Positions 5,815 through 14,236 of a stretch of DNA of 17,567 nucleotides are shown here, one piece after another. The stretch covers positions 1 to 17,567 of the forward strand of contig CANQLP010000026.1 of the NCBI GenBank assembly GCA_947624725.1, read 5' to 3'. The position numbers and the translations under genes were made by a program. The stretch's first letter is position 1. Each line of letters begins with the position of its first letter. A model generated the notes under the pieces. The model had not been told where the DNA came from and made no database searches. It saw only the letters and a list, made by a program, of their open reading frames with translations. Source of the stretch: an uncultured Clostridia bacterium. GTDB lineage: Bacteria > Bacillota_A > Clostridia > TANB77 > CAG-508.

Positions 5815-8509
5815 TTATTCATCTCCATTTATTTTTAATAACTTAAATATTTCGACTATAACTATTGGAGAAAGCACTAGTGCAACAACTTCTATTATAT
5901 CATCTAGTGGAAGTACTGATATACTAAATATCTCTCTTAATGCAGGAATAAACAATACTACAAAAACAAGAAGTGCTGAAATTCCTATTGCAAGTAAAAG
6001 TTTTTTGTTGCTTAATATTCCTGTTTTGAATATTGATTCTTTGTTATTTCTAACATTAAATACATGTACAAGTTCAGATAGGCTAAGGACAATAAATGCC
6101 ATTGTCTGTGCTATCATGATTCTTTCTTCATCTGCCATTCCCTTAGTATTATTTAATCCTAGCATGAATGCTGCAAGTGTTATTAACCCAATTAAAATTC
6201 CTTGATATATTACTCTAAATACCATACCTTTTGTAAATATACCTGCTGAATTTTTTCTAGGTTTTCTATTCATAATATTTTTTTCTGCTGGATCAACAGC
6301 AAGCGCTAAAGCTGGAAGTGAATCTGTAACTAAATTTATCCAAAGTATATGAATTGCAAGAAGTGGAGTTATATTTGCTACGCTTGAAATTCCAAACCAA
6401 TTTGCAAATACTGGAGTAAGAAGGCTTGCTAAAAATAATACTACAACTTCTCCTACATTACTTGACAATAAGAATTGTATTACTTTTATTATATTGTCAT
6501 ATATTCTCCTTCCTTCTTCTACTGCAAGTTCTATTGTTGCAAAATTGTCATCTGTTAAGATAACATCTGCCGCTTCTTTTGCAACATCTGTACCAACTTT
6601 TCCCATGGCACAGCCGATATCTGCTGTTTTAAGTGCTGGTGCATCATTTACACCGGTCTCCTGTCATTGCAACTATTTCTCCATTTGCTTTCCAAGCATT
6701 TACAATTCTAACTTTATGCTCTGGTGAAACTCTTGCATATACACTAAAATGTCTTACATTTTCTATTAATTCTTCATCTGTCATTTTATCTAGGTCTTGT
6801 CCTGTTATAGCCTCTGATTCATCTTCTAGTATTCCAAGTTCTTTTGCAATCGCTATTGCTGTGATTTTATGGTCTCCTGTTATCATAACAGTTTTAATTC
6901 CTGCACTTTTACACTTTTCGATTGCAGGTTTTACTTCTATTCTTGGTGGATCTATCATTCCACTCATTCCAAGGAATGTAAGGTCTGTCTCTATACTTTC
7001 CATTTCTTTTTCTTCTGGCATTTTATCTAATACTTTGTATCCACATGCAAGCACTCTTAATGCTTCTTTTGCCATTCTTTCATTTTCTTCGCGAATTATC
7101 ATTTTATAATCTTCTAAATTATCCTTAATTCCATCTTCTAGTTCATAGCTTGTACATCTGCTAAGTAGCTCATCTACTCCACCTTTTGTATAGACAATGT
7201 ATTTATCTCCTACTTTATTAACTGTGGTCATTAATTTTCTTTCAGAATCAAATGGGATTTCTCCCTCTCTTGGATTAGCTTCTAATATGTTTTTTTCATA
7301 TCCAATATTAAAAGCCATTGATATTAATGCAGTTTCAGTTGGGTCGCCTGTAAAGCTTCCATCTTCTCCGATTTTTGTATCATTGCAAAGAATATTTGCA
7401 TAAACTATTTTTTCTACTAAATCACTTTTTTCTACATCTTTCAATTCATAAGTTTTTGAATTATAAAATAATTTTTCTACTGTCATTTTGTTTTGTGTAA
7501 GTGTTCCTGTTTTATCTGAACAAATAACTGTGCTACTGCCTAAAGTTTCAACTGCTGGAAGCTTCTTTACTATTGCATTTTTCTTTGCCATTCTTTGCAT
7601 ACCTATTGCAAGAACAATTGTTGATACTGCAGCTAAGCCTTCAGGGATTGCTGCAACTGCAAGGCTTACTGCTGTCATAAACATATCTATTGGATTTTTT
7701 CCATATGCTATACCTATTAAAAATATAACTACACAAATTACTAAACATGCTATACCTAAAGTTTTTCCTAAGCTATTTAATCTTTTCGCAAGTGGTGTTT
7801 CTTCTTCTTCAACTGCATCTAGCATGCCTGCAATTTTTCCTACTTCTGTATTCATTCCAGTTTCTGTTACAATTCCAGAGCCTCTTCCATATGTTACCAT
7901 ACTAGAAGAAAATGCCATATTTTTTCTATCTCCTAGGCTTACTTCTTCATCTGTAATTGCATATATATCTTTTTCTATTGGAAGTGATTCTCCGAGTTAA
8001 TGCTGATTCTTGTATTTTTAGATTTACGCTCGTTGTTAACCTTAAATCTGCAGGAACATAATCTCCTGTTTCGAGTATTACAATGTCTCCCACTACAAGT
8101 TCCCTTGCTGGAATTACTTTTATACTTCCGGTCTCTTATTACCTTCGCTGCATGTGCACTCATTTTCTTAAGTGCTTCTAATGATTTTTCAGCTTTATTT
8201 TCCTGTACTACTCCTATTATTGCATTTACAATTACTACAACTAAAATTATAATAGAATCTGTGATTCCTTCTCCCTCTTGTATTCCTATGAAGCCTGAAA
8301 CAATAGCTGCAATTATTAATACTATTATCATAAAGTCTTTAAATTGATTTAAAAACTTTATAAATATGCTTTGTTTTTCTTTTGCTTTTAGTTCATTATA
8401 TCCATATTCTTCTATCCTACGCTTTGCCTCGTCGCTTTTTAATCCGCATACTTATATTTGTATTTAATGTTTTTTCTACATTCGATATTTCTTCATTATA
8501 ATAATTCAT
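5815..8509 (-). CDS. P-type Ca2+-transporting ATPase with four CGG +1 sites
   Basis: The 2695-nt span less four extra C residues gives 897 codons, an 896-residue P2-type cation pump, normal for the SERCA-like family. Motifs in order: N-terminal cation ATPase domain, TGES (171-174) of the actuator domain, IPEGL (287-291) in the ion-binding helix, DKTGT with phosphorylated Asp331, KGGVDELL in the nucleotide domain, MITGD, MTGDGVNDAP (614-623) and [13 protein letters not shown] in a C-terminal helix. It probably exports Ca2+ from the cytoplasm. Sites are at CGG 8444-8446 (Gly22), 8128-8130 (Gly127), 7992-7994 (Gly172 of TGES) and 6653-6655 (Gly618 of GDGVND). Without the shifts no working pump can form. 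Start: ATG 8509-8507 behind GGAGG; a promoter lies upstream. The deacetylase gene follows. Confidence 0.93.
6653..6655 (-). other. CGG +1 site in the ATPase, at Gly618
   Basis: GGA GAC CGG TGT AAA TGA becomes GAC GGT GTA AAT GAT, restoring the invariant TGDGVNDAP. The unshifted frame stops after three codons. Confidence 0.93.
7992..7994 (-). other. CGG +1 site in the ATPase, at Gly172
   Basis: TTA ACT CGG AGA ATC becomes ACT GGA GAA TCA, restoring the actuator-domain TGES loop. Confidence 0.93.
8128..8130 (-). other. CGG +1 site in the ATPase, at Gly127
   Basis: AGA GAC CGG AAG TAT becomes GAC GGA AGT ATA, restoring VIRDG followed by [11 protein letters not shown]. Confidence 0.92.
8444..8446 (-). 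other. CGG +1 site in the ATPase, at Gly22
   Basis: AGT ATG CGG ATT becomes ATG GGA TTA AAA, restoring [19 protein letters not shown] typical of the N-terminal domain. The unshifted frame stops at TAG nine codons after the CGG. Confidence 0.92.
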
Positions 8510-8551
8510 ATTCTTTTTGTTCCTCCATTTAATGTTCTCTTAACAAATATA

Positions 8552-8580
8552 ATTCTAGCACAAGCACTTTTTATTATCAA
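8552..8580 (-). promoter_or_regulatory. Promoter of the ATPase-deacetylase unit
   Basis: On the minus strand TTGATA (8580-8575), a 17-nt spacer and TAGAAT (8557-8552) lie about 43 nt before the ATPase start. Confidence 0.6.
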
Positions 8581-8589
8581 TATTTTTTA

Positions 8590-8946
8590 CTAATTTTCAT
8601 CTACTAAATCCATTATTTCCTTACACTTTTTCCAGTTGGTAGCTTCTAAAAAATCGTTTTCTTTTTTCAGCTTTTTTAGCTTTCTTGCTGTCTTATCTGT
8701 GGAGTCTAAATCTGCAAGTATTACCTTTTTTATTTTTTCTTCTTTTCCATACATAATTTTAAATAAGATAGAACGCACTATTCCTTCTATATTTTTTTCT
8801 TGATTTTTCACTCCAATTATTATATAAATTCCATCTTCATTCAGATTTGTAAATTTCATTATGTAATATATAGTTTTTATGATTTCTATGAGGCCATAAA
8901 TTGCAAGAATATAGACTAACGCATCAAGTATAATATCCAAAATCAT
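8590..8946 (-). CDS. Small membrane protein with glycosyltransferase-2-like fold fragment
   Basis: The 118-residue product has one N-terminal membrane segment (about 5-30) and a soluble part. In the latter, IYIIIGVKNQEKNIEGIVRS, then KKVILADLDSTDKTARKLKKL, resembles the first two strands and the DxDSxDxT region of family 2 glycosyltransferases. It is far shorter than a complete enzyme (over 220 residues) and lacks a later acceptor-binding region, so catalytic function is doubtful. It could be a stand-alone regulatory or degenerate relative. AAGGAG precedes the ATG. It is the last gene of the minus-strand run that starts at gatC, though distance from gatB makes co-transcription uncertain. Confidence 0.65.
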   Translation of the reverse strand: MILDIILDALVYILAIYGLIEIIKTIYYIMKFTNLNEDGIYIIIGVKNQEKNIEGIVRSILFKIMYGKEEKIKKVILADLDSTDKTARKLKKLKKENDFLEATNWKKCKEIMDLVDEN

Positions 8947-9010
8947 CTTTAATTTCTCCTTAAAATTTCTTGATACATTAGTCTATGCTTATATATTTTA
9001 AATTGTGAAT

Positions 9011-9151
9011 CTACATTATTCCCATTTTCCTTGCCATTTGTTTTCCTTTTTTCATTAATGTCTTTTTTGTTTTATTTGTAGTTTCCATGTACATCATTAT
9101 AGCTCCTGCTCCTGCCATAGCTCCGATAACCATACCTTTTACAAATTTCAT
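9011..9151 (-). CDS. 46-residue Gly/Met-rich single-helix small protein
   Basis: A perfect AGGAGG lies 8 nt before ATG 9151. The product begins MKFVKGMVIGAMAGAGAIMM, a glycine-zipper-like membrane helix, and ends in a strongly basic tail (KKTLMKKGKQMARKMGIM). It resembles small clostridial YtxH-like membrane proteins but I cannot assign a family. The only CGG here straddles ATC|GGA and so does not interrupt the frame. Confidence 0.7.
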   Translation of the reverse strand: MKFVKGMVIGAMAGAGAIMMYMETTNKTKKTLMKKGKQMARKMGIM

Positions 9152-9221
9152 AGTTTTTTCCTCCTAACTTTATCTTAAATATCAATATAGTAGTATTATT
9201 ACTTTTTAAGAAAAAACTATA

Positions 9222-9587
9222 CTAATTTAATTTTGGTTTTTTAAAAAATGAAAATATTTCAATTCCTGCAATAATTAACAAAAAAATACCAAAGTATATT
9301 TTTAAATCATTTGTGTTTAATTTCATAGAAATAGTCGCTCCAACTATTGCCCCAATACTTCCAGAAATTGCAATAATTATTCCAACTTTCCAGTCTATTA
9401 ATTTTTGTTTGATATTAGTAATTATAGATGTGATAGCTGTTGGTATAAAAAATATTAGATTTGCACCTTGTGCTGTGTGTTGCTCTTTGCCTAAAAAAAC
9501 GGAAAGAAACAAAATAAGTATTGCTCCTCCTCCCATTCCCATACCTGATATAATTCCTGATACAACGCCTATTAATATATTTGCCAT
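9222..9587 (-). CDS. TauE/SafE (TSUP) half-transporter, second of pair
   Basis: The 121-residue protein is a half-length member of the TauE/SafE sulfite-exporter-like membrane family. It has about four hydrophobic helices and the conserved GIISGMGMGGG near the N-terminus and GSIGAIVGA in the middle. Full-length family members (about 250 residues) are two such halves fused, so this gene and its 132-residue upstream neighbour probably form a two-subunit transporter. AAGGAG before ATG 9587 overlaps the stop of that neighbour (11-nt gap), indicating coupling. The substrate is unknown; family members move sulfite, sulfonates or other small organic anions. It has no CGG site, unlike its partner. 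Confidence 0.85.
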   Translation of the reverse strand: MANILIGVVSGIISGMGMGGGAILILFLSVFLGKEQHTAQGANLIFFIPTAITSIITNIKQKLIDWKVGIIIAISGSIGAIVGATISMKLNTNDLKIYFGIFLLIIAGIEIFSFFKKPKLN

Positions 9588-9598
9588 TTTTTCTCCTT

Positions 9599-9999
9599 TT
9601 AATTAAAAAATACTAATTTTATGCCCATGTAAATTAAGAATATTATAAATATTATTTGTAAATATTTATTTGAGAGTTTTTGAAGAAGTTTTGCACCAAA
9701 AAATCCTCCAATAATTCCTCCGGATAGCACACAAAATACTTTCCTTAAAATCGATGTATGAGGCTTTGAGATAAAATATCCCAGATACACAAACCATTGG
9801 TAGTATACAAAATACCGAAGTTGCTCTTGCAGTTTTTTCATCAAGTTTTAAGATATAAGTAAAAGCTGGAACTAATATCATCCCGTCCTCCTGCACCAAA
9901 TAAACCTGTGATTGTTCCAGCTAATATTCCAATTATTATTTTTTTCAAATTTTTAGTATTCATTTTTTTATTATTTGCATTGTTTTGTTTTTTATGCAT
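9599..9999 (-). CDS. TauE/SafE (TSUP) half-transporter, first of pair, two CGG +1 sites
   Basis: The 401-nt span less two extra C residues gives 132 residues. The restored protein has a basic start (MHKKQNNANNKK), then IIIGILAGTITGLFGAGG-GMILVPAF with the family's glycine-rich helix break, further helices, and IGGIIGGFFGAKLL, matching the other half's layout. The two sites are CGG 9883-9885 (Gly39) and CGG 9720-9722 (Gly93). Each lies in a glycine-rich conserved motif. The start at 9999 lies 9 nt after the gatB stop with no clear ribosome binding site; ATG 9963 is an alternative. It probably relies on ribosomes finishing gatB. It pairs with the downstream half-transporter. Confidence 0.88.
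9720..9722 (-). other. CGG +1 site in TauE half, at Gly93
   Basis: GCT ATC CGG AGG AAT becomes ATC GGA GGA ATT, restoring IGGIIGGFFGAKLL. Confidence 0.92.
9883..9885 (-). other. CGG +1 site in TauE half, at Gly39
   Basis: GGA GGA CGG GAT becomes GGA GGG ATG, restoring GAGGGMILVPAF. This is the only site with GGG as the glycine codon. Confidence 0.92.
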
Positions 10000-10008
10000 T
10001 GCTATCGC

Positions 10009-11448
10009 TTATTTTGACATTTCATCTTTAAACATTTTATTTAACATTTGTGGATTTGCTTTTCCCTTTGTTTCTTTCATTGCTTGACCTACTAAAAATC
10101 CTAAAGCTTTTTCCTTTCCACCTTTAAAATCTGAAACAGATTGTGGATTTGCTTCTATTATCTTTTTAACAACTTCCATTATTGCACTTTCATCAGAAAT
10201 TTGTACCCAGCCATTTTTTTCTATTATTTTTGAAGGCTTTTCTGGACTTTCAAACATCTTCTCTAGTACATCTTTTGCAATTTTACTACTTATTGTTCCT
10301 TTTTCTATAAGTGAAATTAGTTCGGCTAAATCTTCAGATGTAAATGGTATCTCATCTGGTTCTAACTCGTTTTCATTAAGTATTCTTGCAATATCTGATA
10401 AAAGCCAATTGCATACAGCTTTTGGATTATTGCAAATTTTAGTTGCTTTTTCGAAAAAGTCTGATAAATATTTTGATGCAGTTAATGCATTTGCTTCTTT
10501 TTCTGTAAGTTTATAATCATTTAAGTATCTTTCTTTTCTGCTTTCTGGAAGCTCTGGCAAATTCTTTTTAATATTTTCTATATATTCATCAGATAATTTT
10601 ATTAATGCTAAATCTGGATCTGGAAAATATCTATAATCTTGTGCATCCTCTTTGTCTCTCATTGGGAATGTTTTACCTGATACTTCATCCCATCTTAATG
10701 TCTCTTGCTCTATTTTTCCACCATTTTCTACTACATCAATTTGTCTTTCGATTTCATATTCTAAGGCTCTTGTAATTGATTTAAAAGAGTTCATATTTTT
10801 CATTTCTGTTCTTGTACCATATTCTTTTTCGCCTTTTTTTCTTATAGAAATATTTACATCTGCTCTTAAAGAACCTTCTTGCATTTTGCAGTCTGAAACT
10901 TCTATATATTGAAGAATTGATTTTAATTTTTTTAAGTAAATGTCTGCTTCTTCCACTGAACGAATATCAGGTTCTGATACAATCTCAATTAATGGTACTC
11001 CTGCTCTATTTAAGTCAACAAGGCTTCCTCTTCCATAATCATCATGATTTAGTTTCCCTGCATCTTCTTCTATATGAATTCTTGTAAGTCTGATTTTCTT
11101 TGTTCCTTCCTTTGTTTCGATTTCTACATATCCTCTTTCACAAAGTGGTTTGTCAAATTGAGAAATTTGATATGATTTTGGAAGGTCTGGATAAAAATAG
11201 TTTTTTCTATCATTTTTACTATCTCTTGATATTTCACAATTTGTAGCTAGTCCTGCTTTTACTGCATATTCTACAACTTTTTCATTTAAAACAGGTAATG
11301 CTCCTGGCATTGCCATACATACAGGACAACAATGTGTGTTTGGCTTTCCTCCAAATTCTGTTTCACATGAGCAAAATATTTTTGTTTTCGTAGATAATTC
11401 TGCATGCACTTCAAGTCCTATGACTGTTTCATAATCTTCTCTTGCCAT
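10009..11448 (-). CDS. gatB: Asp-tRNA(Asn)/Glu-tRNA(Gln) amidotransferase subunit B
   Basis: GatB binds misacylated Glu-tRNA(Gln) or Asp-tRNA(Asn), activates the side chain and receives ammonia from GatA to form Gln- or Asn-tRNA. The 479-residue length is standard. Motifs: VIGLEVHAELSTKTKIFC, the zinc site CSCETEF..CCPVC, PDLPKSYQISQFD, RIHIEEDAGKL, DLNRAGVPLIEIVSEPD, and a C-terminal helical domain ending NPQMLNKMFKDE. The ATG overlaps the gatA stop (TAATG), and its ribosome binding site AAAGGAGG lies within the last gatA codons, so translation is coupled. The reading frame is intact and contains no CGG. Confidence 0.97.
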   Translation of the reverse strand: MAREDYETVIGLEVHAELSTKTKIFCSCETEFGGKPNTHCCPVCMAMPGALPVLNEKVVEYAVKAGLATNCEISRDSKNDRKNYFYPDLPKSYQISQFDKPLCERGYVEIETKEGTKKIRLTRIHIEEDAGKLNHDDYGRGSLVDLNRAGVPLIEIVSEPDIRSVEEADIYLKKLKSILQYIEVSDCKMQEGSLRADVNISIRKKGEKEYGTRTEMKNMNSFKSITRALEYEIERQIDVVENGGKIEQETLRWDEVSGKTFPMRDKEDAQDYRYFPDPDLALIKLSDEYIENIKKNLPELPESRKERYLNDYKLTEKEANALTASKYLSDFFEKATKICNNPKAVCNWLLSDIARILNENELEPDEIPFTSEDLAELISLIEKGTISSKIAKDVLEKMFESPEKPSKIIEKNGWVQISDESAIMEVVKKIIEANPQSVSDFKGGKEKALGFLVGQAMKETKGKANPQMLNKMFKDEMSK

Positions 11449-12931
11449 TACTCATTACCTCCTTTAAATGCAGGTTTGTAATTCTCTCTAAACTTAAATT
11501 TTTCTTCAAACTTATATGCCACATTTAAAAGTTTATCTTCTTCAAAATAATTTCCAATAAGTTGCATTCCAACTGGCATACCATCTTTATTTACTCCACA
11601 TGGAATAGATATTCCGAGGTAATCCTGCAATATTTACAGATACTGTACAAATATCTGCTAAATACATTGAAAGAGGATCTTCTGACTTTTCTCCAAATTT
11701 AAAGGCTACTATTGGAGATGTTGGTATAAGTAAAACATCATATTTTTGTAAATTTTTTGAAAACTCATTTTGTACTAATGTTCTTACTTTTTGTGCTTTT
11801 TTATAATATGCATCATAATAGCCTGAACTTAATACATATGTTCCAAGTATTATTCTTCTTTTTACTTCTGCTCCAAATCCTTCACTTCTAGAATTTCTGA
11901 ATAATTCTTTTAAATTTGTAAAGTTTTTAGTTCTATAACCATATCTTATTCCATCAAATCTTCCAAGGTTTGAACTTGCTTCTGCACATGCAATAATGTA
12001 ATATGCAGCAAGTGCATATTCTGCAACATCAAGTGTTATCTCTTCTATTTCTGCGCCAAGTTCTTTATATATATCTATTGCTTTTTCTAACTGTTCTTTT
12101 ACTTCCTTATCAATTCCGTCTCCAAAAAATTCTTTTGGAACTCCTATTTTCATTCCCTTAATATCATTCTTTAAGTTCTTTGTATAATCCTTTTTTGGAA
12201 TATCTACTGATGTTGTATCTTTTTCATCATGACCTGAAATTATATTTAAAAGCATAGCTGCATCTTCTACATCTTTTGTGATAGGTCCTATTTGGTCAAG
12301 TGAAGATGCGAATGCAACTAGACCATATCTTGAAACTAGACCATATGTTGGTTTTAGCCCAACAACTCCGGCAAAGTGATGCAGGTTGTCTTATACTTCC
12401 TCCTGTATCTGAACCAAGTGCCCATGGAACCATATTTGCTGCAACAGCTGCAGCTGATCCTCCTGATGAGCCTCCTGGAACTCTTGATAAATCCCATGGG
12501 TTTTTTGTTTTCTTAAAATATGAAGTTTCTGTAGAACTTCCCATGGCAAACTCGTCCATATTAAGTTTTCCAAGTGATACCATGTTTTCTTGATTTATAA
12601 CTTTATCTACAACTGTTCCATCATATGGAGATACAAAGTTTTCAAGCATTTTAGAGCTACATGTTGTCTTTACTCCTTTTGTGCACATATTATCCTTAAT
12701 TCCTATTGGGATTCCTGCAAATTCTCCAAATTTTTTCCCCTTACTTTTTTCTTCATCTATTTTCTTTGCTTTTTCTAAAGCTGTATCTGTTGTAAGAGTT
12801 ACAAAGGCTGCAACATCTTTTTCTTTACTATTTATTCTATCTATATATGCTTTTGTGATTTCTTCTGATGTAAGTTCTTTTCTTCCAAGCTTTTCTTTCA
12901 ATTCATGTACAGTAAGTTCTGTGATATCCAT
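11448..12931 (-). CDS. gatA: Asp-tRNA(Asn)/Glu-tRNA(Gln) amidotransferase subunit A, with two CGG +1 sites
   Basis: GatA is the amidase that releases ammonia from glutamine for GatB. The 1484-nt span less two extra C residues gives 493 residues, a normal length. The Ser-cisSer-Lys catalytic set is visible: Lys79 in GIPIGIKDN, Ser155 in [14 protein letters not shown] and Ser179 in [11 protein letters not shown]. The first site, CGG 12368-12370, restores Gly188 in [12 protein letters not shown]. The second, CGG 11614-11616, restores Gly439 in AGLPGISIPCG. Both glycines are family-conserved. Without shifts only the first 187 residues are correct. AAAGGAG precedes ATG 12931. As gatB and gatC are intact and the enzyme is normally needed for translation, pseudogene status is very unlikely. 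Confidence 0.95.
11614..11616 (-). other. CGG +1 site in gatA, at Gly439
   Basis: TTA CCT CGG AAT becomes CCT GGA ATA TCT, restoring GLPGISIPCG. Confidence 0.93.
12368..12370 (-). other. CGG +1 site in gatA, at Gly188
   Basis: CTT TGC CGG AGT becomes TGC GGA GTT GTT, restoring [13 protein letters not shown] of the amidase signature region. Confidence 0.93.
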
Positions 12932-12983
12932 TTACTTTTCTCCTTTCAAATTGAGTATTGCATCGCTATTTACATTAATTTGT

Positions 12984-13111
12984 TAAATTCAAACAAGAAA
13001 CAAGCAATACAAGGAATGCTAGGTAACTATCCGCAGACTAGGCTTTCTGCCTGTCGAAGAATAGTTATCCGACGCATGACACAGTAGTGCGAAGTTTATT
13101 GTTTGAATTTA
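12984..13111. repeat. Structured intergenic repeat, copy 2, inside gatCAB
   Basis: Ends TAAATTCAAACAA (12984-12996) and TTGTTTGAATTTA (13099-13111) are exact inverted repeats. The middle stem pairs GGTAACTAT (13022-13030) with ATAGTTATC (13061-13069), with one G-T wobble. The core GACTAGGC..GCCTGTC (13036-13055) matches copy 1 at 4797-4816 with one loop difference. The right end supplies the gatC stop codon, just as copy 1 supplies the stop of the deacetylase gene. It separates gatC from gatA by 177 nt where operons usually leave only a few bases. Confidence 0.8.
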
Positions 13112-13393
13112 TATTACCTTTGGGATTTTGAACATATTCTGCTCTTCCTCTGGTGCATTTTGAAGAAGTAAATCTTTATCTTTAAATTCTACTACTTCAT
13201 CTTTTCTAAAAACATTATAATTTGTATTTGCACCTATAGTTTCTTTTAAATCGTCTACTGGTGCTTTATTTACTGTATTTGCAAAATTTAAAATACCTGT
13301 TAAATTTTCTAAATACTTATCTATTTCTTCTTCTTTTAAATTTAAGTTTGCAAGTTTTGCAATATGGAGTAATTCTTCTCTCGTAACTTCCAT
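13109..13393 (-). CDS. gatC: Asp-tRNA(Asn)/Glu-tRNA(Gln) amidotransferase subunit C
   Basis: GatC is the small subunit that wraps around GatA and stabilises the GatA-GatB interface. The 94-residue product shows the typical pattern: REELLHIAKLANLNLKEEEIDKYLENLTGILNF, a short acidic region, and the C-terminal FRKDEVVEF..LLQNAPEEEQNMFKIPKVI. GGGAGG lies before ATG 13393. It heads the gatC-gatA-gatB operon and has a sigma-A type promoter 34 nt upstream. The stop codon lies within the inverted end of the repeat between gatC and gatA. Confidence 0.95.
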   Translation of the reverse strand: MEVTREELLHIAKLANLNLKEEEIDKYLENLTGILNFANTVNKAPVDDLKETIGANTNYNVFRKDEVVEFKDKDLLLQNAPEEEQNMFKIPKVI

Positions 13394-13426
13394 AATTAAC
13401 CCTCCCTAAGTCTTTATAATGTTTTT

Positions 13427-13455
13427 ATTATATAACGAATAGGCAAAAAATACAA
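13427..13455 (-). promoter_or_regulatory. Promoter of gatCAB
   Basis: On the minus strand TTGTAT (13455-13450), a 17-nt spacer and TATAAT (13432-13427) lie 34 nt before the gatC start. Confidence 0.65.
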
Positions 13456-13485
13456 GTATATAATCTATGATTTTTCTATATGGTG

Positions 13486-13833
13486 CTATTTACTTAATTT
13501 ATACAACGCATATTGATTTAAAGAAACACCTTCCTCTTCAGCTTCAACAGATAATCTGTAATGCAATGATTTTGGCATTCTTATTACAAATTTACCACTA
13601 TATTCATTATATTTAATTGGAAGTGGAATTTCAAAACCTGCTTCTAATTTTGTTTCTATCCATCCTTCCATTGCATCTTTTAAATTCTCATAAGCTTCCT
13701 CAAATGTTTCTCCTGTACTTTGGCAACCATCAAGTTCTAAGACATGTGCATAAAAATACTCTCCACTCTCATCTTTTATTGGTTGAATTATAAAATTATA
13801 TGGTAATTTTAAATATTTTTCTACTTCTTTCAT
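13486..13833 (-). CDS. hicB: HicB family antitoxin
   Basis: The 115-residue protein has an N-terminal HicB partial RNase-H-like fold (YNFIIQPIKDESGEYFYAHVLELDGCQSTGETFEEAYENLKDAMEGWIE, split here only by function: about residues 13-60) and a C-terminal ribbon-helix-helix-like segment (KFVIRMPKSLHYRLSVEAEEEGVSLNQYAL). HicB neutralises HicA and represses its own operon through the C-terminal DNA-binding part. AGGAGG lies 8 nt before ATG 13833. It follows hicA by 23 nt, the usual toxin-first order. It contains no CGG, so the antitoxin can be made by ordinary translation while the toxin cannot. Confidence 0.93.
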   Translation of the reverse strand: MKEVEKYLKLPYNFIIQPIKDESGEYFYAHVLELDGCQSTGETFEEAYENLKDAMEGWIETKLEAGFEIPLPIKYNEYSGKFVIRMPKSLHYRLSVEAEEEGVSLNQYALYKLSK

Positions 13834-13856
13834 AAGAATTTACCTCCTAAAATCTA

Positions 13857-14091
13857 TTAATTTTGTTCTCCTATTCTTTTAAGTACATCTTTAACATAGA
13901 CTGCCTTTAATGGATTATCCTCTTTTATTGTTATAACATCTCCTTTACTATTTATAAACTGTCTATGTGAAGTACCGTTTTCTTACTTTCATATTATATC
14001 CATTATATTCTAAAACTTTTGAAATTTCTTGAAATCTTATTCCGTTTGGTTGTTGCTTCATTTTTAATATTATTTTTTCAATGTCTGACAT
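13857..14091 (-). CDS. hicA: HicA family mRNA interferase toxin, with one CGG +1 site
   Basis: HicA toxins are small dsRNA-binding-fold proteins that cleave mRNA. The 235-nt span less one C gives 77 residues: MSDIEKIILKMKQQ, NGIRFQEISKVLEYNGY, then KVRKGTSHRQF with catalytic His42 and DVITIKEDNPLKAVYVKDVLKRI. The site CGG 13975-13977 falls at Gly39, three residues before the catalytic His. Without the shift the toxin loses its active site. The ATG at 14091 has a possible AGGAG a few bases upstream (in TTAGGAGTGATA). It is transcribed ahead of hicB from a promoter that faces the divergent DUF1653-like gene. Conventional annotation would miss this gene or call it broken. Confidence 0.88.
13975..13977 (-). 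other. CGG +1 site in hicA, at Gly39
   Basis: AGA AAA CGG TAC TTC becomes AAA GGT ACT TCA CAT, restoring the R-K-G-T-S-H active-site motif. Confidence 0.92.
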
Positions 14092-14132
14092 AAATTATCA
14101 CTCCTAATATGTAAATTATGCCCCCTTTTATT

Positions 14133-14162
14133 ATAGTATCATATATAGTATTACTTTGTCAA
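14133..14162 (-). promoter_or_regulatory. Probable hicAB promoter
   Basis: On the minus strand TTGACA (14162-14157), an 18-nt spacer and TACTAT (14138-14133) lie about 42 nt before hicA. The -10 box is not ideal, and TATAAT overlaps it 3 nt further on. Confidence 0.5.
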
Positions 14163-14236
14163 CATTTTTTATATATTTCCTATTTTTAAATTTTTATGAT
14201 ATAATTGATTTAATAATTTTAAGGAGGAGTTTGAAG

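Noticed and set aside
3788..7109. Long open frames antisense to fba and the ATPase gene
   Set aside because: These are mirror frames of strongly conserved minus-strand genes and lack ribosome binding sites and recognisable domains.
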